A stretch of 11,178 nt of DNA from Spyradenecus sp045634445. GTDB taxonomy: Bacteria; Verrucomicrobiota; Kiritimatiellia; RFP12; DVOR01. Location of the stretch: positions 1-11,178 of the forward strand of contig JAZRAG010000025.1 of NCBI GenBank assembly GCA_045634445.1, written 5' to 3'. Shown in pieces: positions 1 to 8,052 of this stretch. Every line of letters starts with the position of its first letter. Positions within the stretch are counted from its first letter, which is position 1. A program made the translations under genes and the position numbers. The notes below the pieces were generated by a model that saw only the letters and a program-made list of their open reading frames with translations, ran no database searches and was not told the DNA's origin.

Positions 1-52
1 CATTTTAGAAAATGCCGACAAAACGGAAAAATCTAAAATGCGCCCCTAAAAC

Positions 53-71
53 GCGCCCCTAGGGTGCTTTT
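53..71 (+). terminator. Rho-independent terminator of an unseen upstream gene
   Basis: GCGCCC (53-58) pairs with GGGTGC (62-67) across a three-base loop, with one G-U wobble, and is followed by TTTT (68-71). The wobble fits transcription of the + strand. It would close a transcription unit that lies left of the window and insulate the exonuclease gene from it. Confidence 0.55.
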
Positions 72-73
72 AT

Positions 74-108
74 GTTAGACTAAAAGAGATGCTTGTAGCG
101 TAAGGGAG
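74..108 (+). promoter_or_regulatory. Possible extended -10 promoter and RBS of the exonuclease gene
   Basis: TG-T-TAGACT (74-81) resembles an extended -10 element of the same TGnTAGnnT form seen before the DUF262 and NERD genes. No good -35 is visible 16-18 bases upstream, where the sequence is the terminator stem. AAGGGAG at 102-108, seven bases before the ATG at 116, is a good ribosome binding site and supports that start. Confidence 0.35.
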
Positions 109-115
109 AAAAGCA

Positions 116-1588
116 ATGGAAACAACGCATTCGATGGGTAATAAACCAAAGAAAATCACCTTTTTTGATGTGGAATATGCCAATTTAAAAAATAAATCCA
201 TTTGCCAAGTGGGGTTAATTTGTCGCGATTTTGATTCTGGGGTTGAATTGCTTCCACCGTTGGATCTCTACGTTAATCCTGAAGACGGCTTTGATGAATC
301 CTGTGTGCGTGTTCATGGAATTGCGCCAAAAACGGTAGAAAATGCACCAACGTTTCCGATGCTTTGGGAACAATTAAAGCCGTATTTTACCAATGCGACT
401 ATTATTGGGCATAATGTCGCAGGGGCGGATTTAAACGCGCTTTACAAGACGTTGATACGTTATGAAATTGAAGTGCCGCAGTTGAAGTATATCTGCACAT
501 TAAAATTAGCTCAAAAACGATTAACAAGAGAAGAAGTCGCAGATTATCGTCTGGCGACATTGTGCGATTCCTTTGGCATTCAGATAGAACGTGCACACAA
601 TGCGCTTGATGATGCAGAAGCCTGTATGCGCCTATTTGATGCTTTAGTAGACCAATATGGCATAGATTTAGAAGCAGAAACATCGCTTTATTGTGGGGCA
701 TGCACCTCTAAAAAGACGAAATCAAACAAGTTTTCTCTTGAAGACGTCTTTTCGTCAGACACCTTTTCAACGTATGTTTGCAATCAAGTGGTTCGTCGAA
801 AAGTGGCAGATTTCTATGGTATTATCAAAGGCATTAAAATTGACCATGTCATCACGGCTGGAGAAGAAGAAAGCCTTGTAAAATGGCGAAAAGAAAATAA
901 ACAATATGCTCAAGACAATGAAATCACAGCCATTATTACGATTTTAAATGCTGTTTTGAAAAAGAAGATGATAACTGACGCAGAAGTGACGCGTATTGAA
1001 AAGGCAGTAGAACCCTTCCTTTCAGTAGCCACCACTGCCTGTGAAACGCTCGCTATTCAAATCCTAAATGGCATTTTAAAAGGAATCATTGCGGATGGTG
1101 AAGTCACCCAGGAAGAATGTCAAAATCTGTATGAATGGATTCAAGAACACAATGCTTTTATTGAAAAGTATCCCTTCAAAGACACAGTAAAACTTCTTAA
1201 ACCTGTGATAAAACAAGAAGACTACACCGATGCCGATTCGCTAAAACTCATGGATAAAATTGAGAAAATACTGAATCCTGTGCAAACACAATCTAAGCAA
1301 CCTAAAAGAGGTCTTAATTTAACAGGTAAAATCATCTGTTTAAGTGGCAACTTCGCCTACGGTAAAAAGGCGGAAGTGACGAAATTGATTCAAGAACATG
1401 GTGGTATTGTAGAAGAAAGTGTTAAACGGAACACAGACATTCTTGTTGTAGGTGCGAATGAATCTCAAGCCTACGCCCATGGTAGGTGCGGCACCAAAGT
1501 CCTCAAAGCCATGCAAAACAACAAAACAGGCTCAAACACCAAAATTATGACCGAAGCCGACTTCTTTGCTGTTTGTCTTGGTCAATAA
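116..1588 (+). CDS. DEDDh 3'-5' exonuclease with helical repeats and C-terminal BRCT domain
   Basis: A 490-residue protein whose N-terminal 180 residues form a DnaQ-like exonuclease expected to remove nucleotides from DNA (or RNA) 3' ends. All five catalytic positions are visible: D18-x-E20 in FFDVEY, D105 in GHNVAGADL, and H161/D166 in HNALDDAEA. Residues about 190-200 contain a CGAC pair. Residues about 234-346 show three loosely similar helical units of the type G-I-x-x-D-G-x-V-T-x-x-E, best seen in ILKGIIADGEVTQEE, reminiscent of TerB-like or EF-hand-like helical repeats. Residues about 396-489 form a BRCT domain (LTGKIICLSGNF, HGGIVEESV, TDILVVG), as in DNA ligases and some epsilon-like exonucleases, probably for partner or DNA-end binding. 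The start is set by AAGGGAG seven bases upstream. The helicase gene begins 53 nt downstream without a terminator, so the two are probably co-transcribed. The exonuclease call is firm; the biological role is inferred. Confidence 0.9.
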   Translation: METTHSMGNKPKKITFFDVEYANLKNKSICQVGLICRDFDSGVELLPPLDLYVNPEDGFDESCVRVHGIAPKTVENAPTFPMLWEQLKPYFTNATIIGHNVAGADLNALYKTLIRYEIEVPQLKYICTLKLAQKRLTREEVADYRLATLCDSFGIQIERAHNALDDAEACMRLFDALVDQYGIDLEAETSLYCGACTSKKTKSNKFSLEDVFSSDTFSTYVCNQVVRRKVADFYGIIKGIKIDHVITAGEEESLVKWRKENKQYAQDNEITAIITILNAVLKKKMITDAEVTRIEKAVEPFLSVATTACETLAIQILNGILKGIIADGEVTQEECQNLYEWIQEHNAFIEKYPFKDTVKLLKPVIKQEDYTDADSLKLMDKIEKILNPVQTQSKQPKRGLNLTGKIICLSGNFAYGKKAEVTKLIQEHGGIVEESVKRNTDILVVGANESQAYAHGRCGTKVLKAMQNNKTGSNTKIMTEADFFAVCLGQ

Positions 1589-1641
1589 ATTTGTTTGAAA
1601 TTAAAACAACTTTTGATAAAGTCAAGTTGGAGGAGTTAAAC

Positions 1642-4600
1642 GTGGAAACGATTAAGCCGAAATTGGATGTCGGGGTATATTTTTCGCTTCATACGCAGGC
1701 GTTAGAGTCTGCAATTGTGGATGCGGGATTAAAAGAAAAGGCACACTTTAAGTCTAAAGAGCGAAATGTGCTTGTGGATGCACTTGTACAATCATTTACG
1801 AGTGCGTTTAAACGACATGTTTTGCAGGAACTAGAGAAGAAAAAAAGTGATGAAACTGCGATTGCGCGGTTGCAGAAGATATTTAAAGACCCGCAATTCT
1901 TGACTAAATTTCAAGAGTTGTTACCAATTGACGATCAGATTCTTCTTGAAATTAAACGTTTAAGTGCGGATAAGGAGCTCCCTCGACCCGTTTCGGAAAT
2001 TAACGAATCTGCGATTCTTGTTCCTGATGGAAGTTCTCCGCATTTAGGACATCAAATCGTTAATGAGTTAAAAAGTTGTGATCGTGCAGAGTGGTTGGTG
2101 TCGTTTATTAAACGGCGAGCGATTATTGGCTTTTATGAAGATTTGAAGAATTTCTGCGCTACTCCTGCTCCTGATGGTGGGCCACGTTTACGAATTATAA
2201 CGACTACGTATATGGGGGCGTCGGATGTAGAGGCGATTAAACTTCTCATGCAACTTCCCAATACGGAAGTACGAATGTCGTTTGACGATAAGAGCACACG
2301 TTTGCATGCTAAAGCATATCTGTTTCATCGTAAAACGGGATTTTCGACGGCGTACATTGGCTCTGCAAATTTGTCGACACAGGCGATGTCGACGGGTTTG
2401 GAGTGGACGGTAAAAGTAACAGAGTCCGAAATGGAGCATTTGTGGGATCGAGCGGTATGTGCTTTTCAGCAATCATGGGAGGATACAAAGAAGTTCGAAC
2501 CTGTGTCTGTGGAGGATTTGGAAAAGATTGGGAAAAGTTTATCTTTGGCGAGAGGACGCTCTTCTAGTGCGGGGGCGTTGGTCTCCACCCCACGGCCGCT
2601 ACCATTTACTTTGCAGCCTCATCGTTATCAAGAAGTCGTTTTAGAAGCGTTAATGCAAGAACGGCAGGCCAAGCGTTTCCGTCATTTGGTTATTGCTGCA
2701 ACGGGTACGGGAAAGACCATGATTGCAGCGTTTTATTATCGTTTACTTTGCAGACAAAAAGGTATTGAGCCCTCATTTGTTTTTATTGCTCATCGTAAAG
2801 ATATTTTGGAGCAAGCCTTGTGGACATATCGCCATGTGATTGGCAATATGGAGTTTGGCGTTTTGGCAGGTGAAGGTGACCTTCCTCCGAATTCACGTCA
2901 CTTCTTCTGCACGCCAGAAACATGGAAAAATAAATTACAAGATCTTGGGGAAACCTTCTTTGAAACAATTGTAATTGATGAATGTCATCATGCGGCTGCA
3001 CAATCTTACGACGGTTTAATTCAGTTTTATAATGCAGCAATTGATGAGAATAAGTGTGACCTTCTTGGACTAACAGCAACGCCAGACCGTGAAGACGGGA
3101 AGAGCATTGTAGAACAATTTGGTGGCGGTTATACGCATGAAATCTCTCTTTCAGATGCAATTAACCGTGGGCACCTTGTTCCGTTTGAATACTTTGCAGT
3201 TCAAGATGTTAACGTAAACTTTACAAGCGTGAACTGGGGAAGTAAGGCTGAGGCAGAAAGGCAAATTCAAAATATCTTGCAAAACAATCGGGCTCGTGCT
3301 GAAAATGTGATTCGCGAACTGTACGAGCATGTCACAGATGTATCACAGATGCGAGCGATTGGTTTTTGCGCGGGTATTAAACACGCACAATTGATGGCAG
3401 ATTGCTTTAATGAAGCGGGTATTTCTGCGGTAGCACTTCAGGGTAAAGACTCTACAGATGTTCGTTTACGTGCCCGTGACCAGCTGAAAAAGAAGGAAGT
3501 TAATATCATTTTCGTCGCAGACCTTTTCAATGAAGGTGTTGATATCCCAAGTGTTGATACACTTTTAATGTTGCGTCCGACCGATAGTGCGACAATTTTC
3601 ACGCAGCAATTGGGTCGAGGATTACGTCTTAGTGAAGATACGGGTAAAGAATCGCTTCTTGTTTTAGATTTTGTTGCTCGACATAACGAACGTTTTAAAG
3701 GTGATCGTCGGTTTAATATTTTAACTGCTCAGCGGACATCTTTGATTGGCCTCCATGATCAGATTAAAAATGGGATGCCATTTTTACCGTTAGGGTGTTC
3801 AATCTCTTTGTCTGCAGGGGCTCAAGAGGTTATCCTTGACAACATCAAAGCGTATATTGCACGTTTGCGTGGTCAGCGTTTAATTCATGAATTAACTGAT
3901 TTCGTTAGAGAGAAGCAAGAACATCAAACGTTTAAATCTCTCATGAAACATTTGGAATTGGAAACGCCTGAGCAGTTGTTAAAACAAAAAATAACACCAC
4001 TGCACATTACTGCGAATGCGTTAGAAGGCGGTTATGATGCTGACCTTGCCAATAAAGATAGTGCACTTTTCCTTCGCATTATGGAAAATGATGACGTAGA
4101 ATCGATTTCGTATTGGATTGATGAGCTTGAACAATCTCAGCCCAAGGAGACAACTGTTGAAGCAGAAAGGATTGAACGGTTCAATCTAGTGGCTGCGGTG
4201 GATACAAAATTGCGTGTCTCTACCCATAAAGATGTATGGAATTCCATTTGGAATCGTCCGCAGTTTAAGAATGACTTGCTCGACTTGTTGTACTGGAAAA
4301 AAGACCATTTGCTACCACGAGAAGATGAAGTATTTACGAATTATGGGACGTTGAAATTACATCATCGTTATTCTCGAAAGCAGATTATGGCAGCACTTGG
4401 TAAGGATGGTGTACAGACACAGCAAGGGCTTGAATACTCAAAAGACCAGAAATATGTAGCGCTCTTTATTACACGTCATAAGGATGAACGCCGATTCTCT
4501 CCGACTACGATGTATAAAGATTATGCTATTTCAACCACGAGATTTCATTGGGAAAGTCAGGCCCATACAACGGTTGCAAGTAAGAAAGGGCAAATGCTTA

Positions 4601-4785
4601 TTCAAGGAAGTAAGATTCCGCTTCTTTTTGTGCAAGAAGAGAAAACGAATGAGTATGGCGCACCGAGACATTTTATTTTCTTAGGAGAAGCAAAATATGT
4701 CTCTCATCAGAAAGAGTGTCCAATTCAAGTTATTTGGGACTTAAAGCATGCTATGCCTGCAGAGGTCTTTGAATGGGCCCGCTGA
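1642..4785 (+). CDS. PLD-like nuclease / SF2 DEAD-type helicase / DUF3427 fusion protein
   Basis: A 1047-residue multidomain protein. Residues about 130-285 form a phospholipase-D-like domain with one HKD-type half site (H222-x-K224 in RLHAKAYLF, then IGSANLS at 239-245), a fold often used as a nuclease. Residues about 323-665 form a superfamily 2 helicase: Walker A ATGTGKT (353-359), DECH (446-449), TAT (478-480), GVDIPSVD (632-639) and the arginine-finger motif QQLGRGLRL (655-663). The C-terminal part, about 860-1047, matches DUF3427 as I know it (HHRYSRKQIMAALG, ending in IQVIWDLKHAMPAEVFEWA). A GTG at 1642 is chosen as start because GGAGG (1629-1633) lies eight bases upstream; the open frame runs back to 1486 but that part overlaps the exonuclease gene. 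The family is widespread in accessory regions. It differs from Mokosh type II, another helicase-PLD fusion, in carrying DUF3427 and in domain order. Probable role: ATP-driven translocation on nucleic acid coupled to cleavage. Confidence 0.9.
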   Translation: METIKPKLDVGVYFSLHTQALESAIVDAGLKEKAHFKSKERNVLVDALVQSFTSAFKRHVLQELEKKKSDETAIARLQKIFKDPQFLTKFQELLPIDDQILLEIKRLSADKELPRPVSEINESAILVPDGSSPHLGHQIVNELKSCDRAEWLVSFIKRRAIIGFYEDLKNFCATPAPDGGPRLRIITTTYMGASDVEAIKLLMQLPNTEVRMSFDDKSTRLHAKAYLFHRKTGFSTAYIGSANLSTQAMSTGLEWTVKVTESEMEHLWDRAVCAFQQSWEDTKKFEPVSVEDLEKIGKSLSLARGRSSSAGALVSTPRPLPFTLQPHRYQEVVLEALMQERQAKRFRHLVIAATGTGKTMIAAFYYRLLCRQKGIEPSFVFIAHRKDILEQALWTYRHVIGNMEFGVLAGEGDLPPNSRHFFCTPETWKNKLQDLGETFFETIVIDECHHAAAQSYDGLIQFYNAAIDENKCDLLGLTATPDREDGKSIVEQFGGGYTHEISLSDAINRGHLVPFEYFAVQDVNVNFTSVNWGSKAEAERQIQNILQNNRARAENVIRELYEHVTDVSQMRAIGFCAGIKHAQLMADCFNEAGISAVALQGKDSTDVRLRARDQLKKKEVNIIFVADLFNEGVDIPSVDTLLMLRPTDSATIFTQQLGRGLRLSEDTGKESLLVLDFVARHNERFKGDRRFNILTAQRTSLIGLHDQIKNGMPFLPLGCSISLSAGAQEVILDNIKAYIARLRGQRLIHELTDFVREKQEHQTFKSLMKHLELETPEQLLKQKITPLHITANALEGGYDADLANKDSALFLRIMENDDVESISYWIDELEQSQPKETTVEAERIERFNLVAAVDTKLRVSTHKDVWNSIWNRPQFKNDLLDLLYWKKDHLLPREDEVFTNYGTLKLHHRYSRKQIMAALGKDGVQTQQGLEYSKDQKYVALFITRHKDERRFSPTTMYKDYAISTTRFHWESQAHTTVASKKGQMLIQGSKIPLLFVQEEKTNEYGAPRHFIFLGEAKYVSHQKECPIQVIWDLKHAMPAEVFEWAR

Positions 4786-4830
4786 AACGCTGTTTATGTG
4801 ACGAGATTAAAGTGCCTCGGGTAAGAAGTT

Positions 4831-5940
4831 GTGGACTACCAACGCATTTATGAAAAGTTAATTGCGTATCGTAAAGAAAATCCTTTACGGCGAGAAGAGT
4901 GCTATTGTGAACGACATCATTATGTCCCGCGGTGTTTAGGTGGAACAAATGAATCATGGAATCTAGTGAACTTGACGGCAAAAGAGCATTTTATTGCACA
5001 TCATTTGTTGTGCAAGATAATGCCTGATGAGGGTAAGCTCCTCAATGCATTCATTGTGATGCGTGCGGGGAAAGATAAAAATCGAAAGTTGTACATTTCT
5101 GCAAAACGATATGAAATCCTTAAAACTCGATATGGTAAATTTCGAAAAGAAATGTTTACCCAGATGACGGAAGAGGAACGAAGGGAGCGTTGTGAAAAGA
5201 TAAAAGAGGGGTGTGCAAATCGTTCCAAGTCTCGTAGAGAACGAAAGGTTGAGCGATGGCGTGAGAGTTATGCCAAAAGGAGCGAGGCTGATAAAGAAAA
5301 AACTTTAGAACGTAGACGAAAAACATTAGAAAGTCGAACGTTAAAGGAAAAGCAAGAGATTACAGAACGGAGGTCTCGTGCTCATCGAAAATTATCGGAA
5401 GAGCTAGAATTACGTATTATTCACGAATATAAACAGGGTAAAACAGCTTTGGTTATTTCACAACAACCATGGTGTACATTAAGTCGAGAAGGGGTTAATT
5501 ATCTTCTGCGTCATCGAGGAGTTAAAACACATGCAGCCACTCGTTGGGATGGGAAAGAAGCATCTATTTGTGATGATTATAAATCAAACAAATACCCAAC
5601 TCGAAGCGCTCTTGCAAAGGCATATGACACAAGCTGGGATGTCATTGCCCGAATTCTTGAAAAGAATAGTGTCGTCGTTGATGTAAATCCTAGACGAAGA
5701 ATCGCCAGTCGGAAGCGTGAATTTGAAAAAATAGCAAACGAACGTGTTTCATATTACCAACCTTTTTCATACAATGCTGTTGAAGACATCACACTTGCAG
5801 AAGCAATTAGAAAGTTGCGCTTTTTAGGGGTAATTCCAAAAAGTGAAACAGAACGAATTGTTAGGAAAAAGATTCGGAATGCAATACGTGGGGATACGAA
5901 GTTCGCATATGGCTTTAAATGGAAGTCTGCAGAAGGATAA
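4831..5940 (+). CDS. HNH endonuclease, phage homing-endonuclease type, with basic DNA-binding tail
   Basis: A 369-residue protein. The N-terminus (MDYQRIYEKLI, then ERHHYVPRCLGGTNESWNLV and LTAKEHFIAHHLL) is the typical layout of free-standing or intron-borne phage HNH nucleases: H29/H30, N44 and H53 are the likely metal and catalytic residues. Residues about 110-185 are very rich in Lys, Arg and Glu and look helical. The C-terminal half contains HTH-like stretches (about 200-235 and 258-285) and ends in FAYGFKWKSAEG, similar to the end of NUMOD-type DNA-recognition modules. The GTG at 4831 is the start because it directly begins the family signature; its ribosome binding site is weak, so translation may depend on coupling with the helicase gene 45 nt upstream. 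No intron or intein context is seen: both neighbouring genes end and begin normally. It could be a selfish homing nuclease that landed here or a nuclease subunit of the upstream operon. Confidence 0.8.
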   Translation: MDYQRIYEKLIAYRKENPLRREECYCERHHYVPRCLGGTNESWNLVNLTAKEHFIAHHLLCKIMPDEGKLLNAFIVMRAGKDKNRKLYISAKRYEILKTRYGKFRKEMFTQMTEEERRERCEKIKEGCANRSKSRRERKVERWRESYAKRSEADKEKTLERRRKTLESRTLKEKQEITERRSRAHRKLSEELELRIIHEYKQGKTALVISQQPWCTLSREGVNYLLRHRGVKTHAATRWDGKEASICDDYKSNKYPTRSALAKAYDTSWDVIARILEKNSVVVDVNPRRRIASRKREFEKIANERVSYYQPFSYNAVEDITLAEAIRKLRFLGVIPKSETERIVRKKIRNAIRGDTKFAYGFKWKSAEG

Positions 5941-5969
5941 CTTTTCCCACCGGACTTTTGATTTTAGTT

Positions 5970-6125
5970 CCGGTATACTTTGGGGTAGAAGCAGAGTGCC
6001 GGACAAATGTCGACCAGGGCATTGTCGGAGGGCTACTAGGTTGATGGGCGTGGTGGCCTATCAAAATATCCCGCTTAGCACTTTCGTCGCGTGGCCGTAG
6101 TTGTAGCCCATAGCCCGCGACGCTT
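5970..6125 (+). ncRNA. Candidate pseudoknotted structured RNA
   Basis: This stretch has no convincing reading frame but many complementary segments. CCGG at 5970-5973 pairs with 5999-6002 and is extended by wobble pairs; CGAC 6011-6014 pairs with GTCG 6024-6027; TTGATGGGC 6041-6049 pairs with GCCTATCAA 6056-6064 (nine pairs, one G-U, loop GTGGTG); CGTCGCG 6085-6091 pairs perfectly with CGCGACG 6116-6122; GGGCTAC 6030-6036 pairs perfectly with GTAGCCC 6103-6109. The last two stems interlock as a pseudoknot. The G-U wobbles favour the + strand. A possible promoter with -10 TATACT (5974-5979) and a poor -35 (CGGACT at 5951-5956) lies at its left edge; alternatively it is the 3' part of the HNH transcript. 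No clear terminator follows. Its size and free-standing nature recall the raiA-motif RNA of Bacillota, but I cannot verify a match; a covariance search would decide. Confidence 0.5.
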
Positions 6126-6128
6126 CGC

Positions 6129-6173
6129 TTGTCTTTAAAAGGCATGTTTGATAGGATAGTAGTGTTAACGATT
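6129..6173 (+). promoter_or_regulatory. Promoter and leader of the DUF262 gene, shared with the NERD gene
   Basis: TTGTCT (6129-6134), a 17-base spacer and an extended -10 TGA-TAGGAT (6149-6157) make a good sigma-A-type promoter. Positions 6147-6173 recur at 8073-8099 with a single difference (G or A at the ninth base). The repeated block covers the -10, the expected transcription start and a following GTGTTAACGATT containing the palindrome GTTAAC, so it could be an operator as well as a core promoter. Confidence 0.6.
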
Positions 6174-6194
6174 TAATTTTGAATGAGGGTTTGT

Positions 6195-8012
6195 ATGAAC
6201 ACTACTTTGGAAAAGTATTCAGTTAGTCAATATTCTGTAAATGCTATATTGAATTTTATTGATACGAACGAAATTGCGATTCCTGAAATTCAGCGTCCGT
6301 TTGTGTGGAAGGGGCGTCAGGTGCGTGATTTGATTGACTCGCTTTATAATGGATATCCGACAGGATATTTAATTATTTGGCAGAATCCAAATGTGAAGTT
6401 GAAGACAGGGGAAAGTGCTGCGGGTAAAAAGATTTTGATTGATGGTCAGCAGCGTGTTACGGCTTTGATGACATCTATTGGTGGTCGTAAGGTGTTAAAT
6501 GAGAATTACGACTTGAAGCAGATTGCGATTGCATTCAATCCTTTAGCAAAGGATGATGAAGAGCGTTTCGCGGTGCGTACGCCTGCGCATGAAAAGAGTT
6601 CTTTCTGGATTCCTGATATTTCAGAGTTGTTTAAATCGAGTTTTGACACATTCAATTTTATTGATGAGTATGCGGAGAAGAATCCAGGGGTTACGAAGTC
6701 GGAAATTAATGACGCAATTATGCGGTTGAAGGGGATTCAGAACTGTCTGATTGGCGTGATTACCTTGGTGCCTCAGTTGGATATCAGTGAGGTGACGGAG
6801 ATTTTTGTTCGCATCAATTCGCAGGGAAAGCGTTTGAATGAAGCTGACTTTGCGATGTCAAAGATTGCGGCAGATGAACGTTTTGGTGGAAATCTTTTGC
6901 GTAAGGCGATTGACTATTTCTGTCATTTGGCGGTGGATCCTGCGTTCTATAATCAATTAGCAGCAAAAGATGAAGCGTTTATGCAGTCGGAATTTGCTAA
7001 GCGCTTGAAGTGGCTAAAGGATGACAATAGTAACATCTATGACCCTGAGTATAGTGATATGCTTCGTGTGTCGTTTATGCATCAGTTTGGCAGAGGAAGA
7101 CTCGGCGATTTGGTAAGTTTGCTTTCGGGTCGAGACTTCACAGAACGCACGTTTACAGAGGAGATTGCCAAGGAGAGCTTTGAAAAGTTGTCTACGGGCG
7201 TGATGAACTTCATGAATCAATACGCCTTTGAACAGTTTGTGGTGGCGATTCGTGGAGCAGGTTTTGTGCATCCAAGACAGCTGAATTCACGAATGACATT
7301 GGACTTTGCCTACACGCTTTATTTACTCTTGAATGAACGCGATGAGGTGAGTAAGATTCAAATCAAACCATATGTGCAGAAGTGGTTTGTTCTCTCTACC
7401 TTAACTGGACGCTACATTGGCTCGCCCGAATCGCAGATGGATCGTGATTTAAGAGCGATTGCAGCGAAGGGATTTTTGCCTTTCTTTAAAGAAGTGGAAG
7501 AGGCCGAATTATCGCAATCGTTCTGGGATGTTGGCTTAGTTCAAAGTTTGGAAACCTCTTCCATTTCAAGCCCTTATTTCAATACTTTCATTGCGGCGCA
7601 AGTACATAATGGTGACCGTTCATTGTTGTCTAACACCGTCAAGGTAGATGATTTACTTTCCGCTGGAGATGTGCATCATATCTTCCCGAGGGAATTCTTA
7701 AAAAAGAATGGTATCACGGATAAGTCGTTTTACAATCAAGTAGCGAATTATACGTATTTGGATACTGGAATTAACATCTCCATTGGTAAGCGTGCTCCAA
7801 ATGATTATTTCACGGTGGCAAAGCAACAATGTGAAACCAAAGAAATCAAAATCGGCACAATTGTGGACGAAGAACAATTCCTTCAAAGTCTGGAAACGAA
7901 TTGTATCCCCGTGGAAATCTGCAATATGACTGCGGCAGATTATCCCACCTTCTTACGTGAACGCCGCGTAAGAATGGCAAAGAAAATTAAAGCATATTAC
8001 GAGTCACTTTAA
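6195..8012 (+). CDS. DUF262 / HNH (GmrSD-like) type IV restriction enzyme, single chain
   Basis: A 605-residue protein that joins both halves of GmrSD-type enzymes, which in characterised members cleave DNA with modified (for example glucosylated hydroxymethyl) cytosines using NTP hydrolysis. The N-terminal DUF262 domain shows IPEIQRPFVW (29-38), the ParB-like signature LIDGQQRVTAL (81-91) and IFVRINSQGKRLNEAD (203-218). The C-terminal HNH/DUF1524-like domain shows DVHHIFPREFL (492-502) followed by N518 and N527 in NYTYLDTGINISIGKRAPNDYF-type context, the usual histidine-asparagine layout. The ATG at 6195 is preferred over the one at 6183 because GAGGG (6185-6189) sits five bases before it and inside the longer alternative. 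The gene has its own promoter (6129-6157) and a strong terminator right after the stop, so it is a single-gene unit. The family call is firm; the type of modified DNA recognised cannot be read from the sequence. Confidence 0.88.
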   Translation: MNTTLEKYSVSQYSVNAILNFIDTNEIAIPEIQRPFVWKGRQVRDLIDSLYNGYPTGYLIIWQNPNVKLKTGESAAGKKILIDGQQRVTALMTSIGGRKVLNENYDLKQIAIAFNPLAKDDEERFAVRTPAHEKSSFWIPDISELFKSSFDTFNFIDEYAEKNPGVTKSEINDAIMRLKGIQNCLIGVITLVPQLDISEVTEIFVRINSQGKRLNEADFAMSKIAADERFGGNLLRKAIDYFCHLAVDPAFYNQLAAKDEAFMQSEFAKRLKWLKDDNSNIYDPEYSDMLRVSFMHQFGRGRLGDLVSLLSGRDFTERTFTEEIAKESFEKLSTGVMNFMNQYAFEQFVVAIRGAGFVHPRQLNSRMTLDFAYTLYLLLNERDEVSKIQIKPYVQKWFVLSTLTGRYIGSPESQMDRDLRAIAAKGFLPFFKEVEEAELSQSFWDVGLVQSLETSSISSPYFNTFIAAQVHNGDRSLLSNTVKVDDLLSAGDVHHIFPREFLKKNGITDKSFYNQVANYTYLDTGINISIGKRAPNDYFTVAKQQCETKEIKIGTIVDEEQFLQSLETNCIPVEICNMTAADYPTFLRERRVRMAKKIKAYYESL

Positions 8013-8022
8013 CCCCTCTTAC

Positions 8023-8044
8023 GCGCCTCTTCGGAGGCGCTTTT
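8023..8044 (+). terminator. Rho-independent terminator after the DUF262 gene
   Basis: GCGCCTC (8023-8029), loop TTCG, GAGGCGC (8034-8040), then TTTT. A seven-pair stem closed by a C(UUCG)G tetraloop is very stable. The 18 bases immediately after the stop codon (8013-8030) are repeated exactly after the NERD gene (8877-8894). Confidence 0.85.
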
Positions 8045-8052
8045 GTGTCATT

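Noticed and set aside
1486..1641. N-terminal extension of the helicase frame back to 1486
   Set aside because: It overlaps the exonuclease BRCT coding region in another frame, has no ribosome binding site, and the GTG at 1642 has GGAGG at the right distance.
5843..6145. Reading frames on both strands across the HNH gene end and the following gap
   Set aside because: They overlap the HNH gene or cross the structured region, have no ribosome binding site and resemble no family; the gap is better explained as RNA.
5941..6146. Group I intron core or IscB-type HEARO/omega RNA in the gap after the HNH gene
   Set aside because: I could not find the usual group I core words, and the HNH protein lacks the RuvC parts and PLMP start of IscB. 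No flanking gene is interrupted. Kept only as an unclassified RNA candidate.
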